This document shows, piece after piece, positions 7,237 through 7,547 of a stretch of DNA of 7,547 bases. Origin of the DNA: Gammaproteobacteria bacterium (GTDB lineage Bacteria; Pseudomonadota; Gammaproteobacteria; Granulosicoccales; Granulosicoccaceae). Below the pieces are notes generated by a model. The model worked only from the letters and a program-made list of their open reading frames with translations. It searched no databases and was not told where the DNA came from. The translations under genes were made by a program, and so were the position numbers. Numbering within the stretch: position 1 is the stretch's first letter; every line of letters begins with the position of its first letter. The DNA lies in assembly GCA_019634245.1 (NCBI GenBank), contig JAHQVR010000068.1, positions 1 through 7,547 on the forward strand. The letters are read 5' to 3'.

Positions 7237-7547
7237 CGACGATCATTCGTAACGGTAAGCGGTAGAAACTTGGATTTGATCTTACAGACAGTGTCAGATT
7301 TGATTAAACCTGACGGTCTCAGTTCGGCCAATAGCAGGAATAAACGTCAGAGTTAGGAAGGTCTGCTCTTTCTATAAATTCAATGCACCTGCAGGGTGAA
7401 CAATTCACCGCTTGGATTCAATCGCTTGCTTGAGAGTGGGCGGTCATCGGTTGCCAAGGTGCTGCATCGAATGGGGGAATACACCCGGCACCGGGAACTT
7501 GCTTGTTAAGTGTCTTGTTCCTTCTGCGGTGAAGTTTAGCGTTGGGG
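7237..7547. other. 311-bp non-coding right end, repeat-rich near the edge
   Basis: No convincing gene is visible. Just after the GNAT gene lies a weak stem GTCAG/CTGAC (7293-7297 and 7310-7314, 12-base loop) without a T-run. The only plus-strand frames noted are short: one of 16 codons from an ATG at 7383 to a TGA, and one of 37 codons from a GTG at 7396 to TAA at 7507-7509; neither has a good Shine-Dalgarno or a recognisable product. From 7395 onward several small inverted and direct repeats are packed together. Confidence 0.5.
7395..7533. repeat. cluster of short inverted and direct repeats
   Basis: GGTGAA-CAA-TTCACC (7395-7409) is a perfect small palindrome. Its right arm, extended to TTCACCGC (7404-7411), pairs with GCGGTGAA at 7526-7533, enclosing about 114 bases. 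Inside are CTTGCTTG twice (7425-7432, 7498-7505), CCCGG/CCGGG (7484-7495) and GGAAC/GTTCC (7494-7498, 7517-7521). The window ends with GTTGGGG (7541-7547), reminiscent of an integron attC right end but one base off the GTTRRRY consensus. No family is assigned. Confidence 0.4.

Noticed and set aside
7396..7509. 37-codon GTG frame at the right end as a gene or transposase remnant
   Set aside because: No similarity I can name, no clear ribosome-binding site, and it overlaps the repeat cluster.

Overview
This window looks like ordinary chromosome from a gammaproteobacterium. Four minus-strand genes read priA, argS, a SPOR-domain protein and hrpA. The first three match a housekeeping neighbourhood known from Pseudomonas and relatives. 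ArgRS is not the E. coli/Pseudomonas type: it has an NPTGPLHVGH signature and a lysine-less KMSKS loop, a form I recall from Xanthomonas-like gamma- and betaproteobacteria. No genus can be assigned from the sequence alone.

Layout, left to right. At 1-1541 (minus) is the N-terminal part of the DEAH-box RNA helicase HrpA, cut by the window edge. A 155-bp gap follows, holding a short GC-rich hairpin. At 1697-2284 (minus) is a membrane-anchored SPOR-domain protein. At 2289-4055 (minus) is argS, with a TTG start inside an 8-bp inverted repeat. A 70-bp gap separates it from priA at 4126-6327 (minus). A 426-bp divergent intergenic region (6328-6753) carries a weak priA promoter candidate and a 22-codon ORF with a strong Shine-Dalgarno. 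At 6754-7236 (plus) is an SSAT-like GNAT acetyltransferase. The last 311 bp has no convincing gene but is rich in small repeats near the right edge.

Functionally the minus-strand cluster joins replication restart (PriA), tRNA charging (ArgRS), septal peptidoglycan binding (SPOR protein) and RNA remodelling (HrpA). These do not form one pathway; what links them is conserved gene order and probable co-transcription, clearest for argS and the SPOR gene, which are 4 nt apart. The GNAT gene is transcribed away from the cluster and is visibly more AT-rich (182 G+C of 420 bases counted, 43%, against 205 of 360 in sampled argS lines, 57%).

I found no mobile element, CRISPR array, RNA gene or convincing new system. 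The observations most worth checking are the possible start-codon-masking hairpin of argS, the short leader ORF before the GNAT gene, and the repeat-rich right edge.
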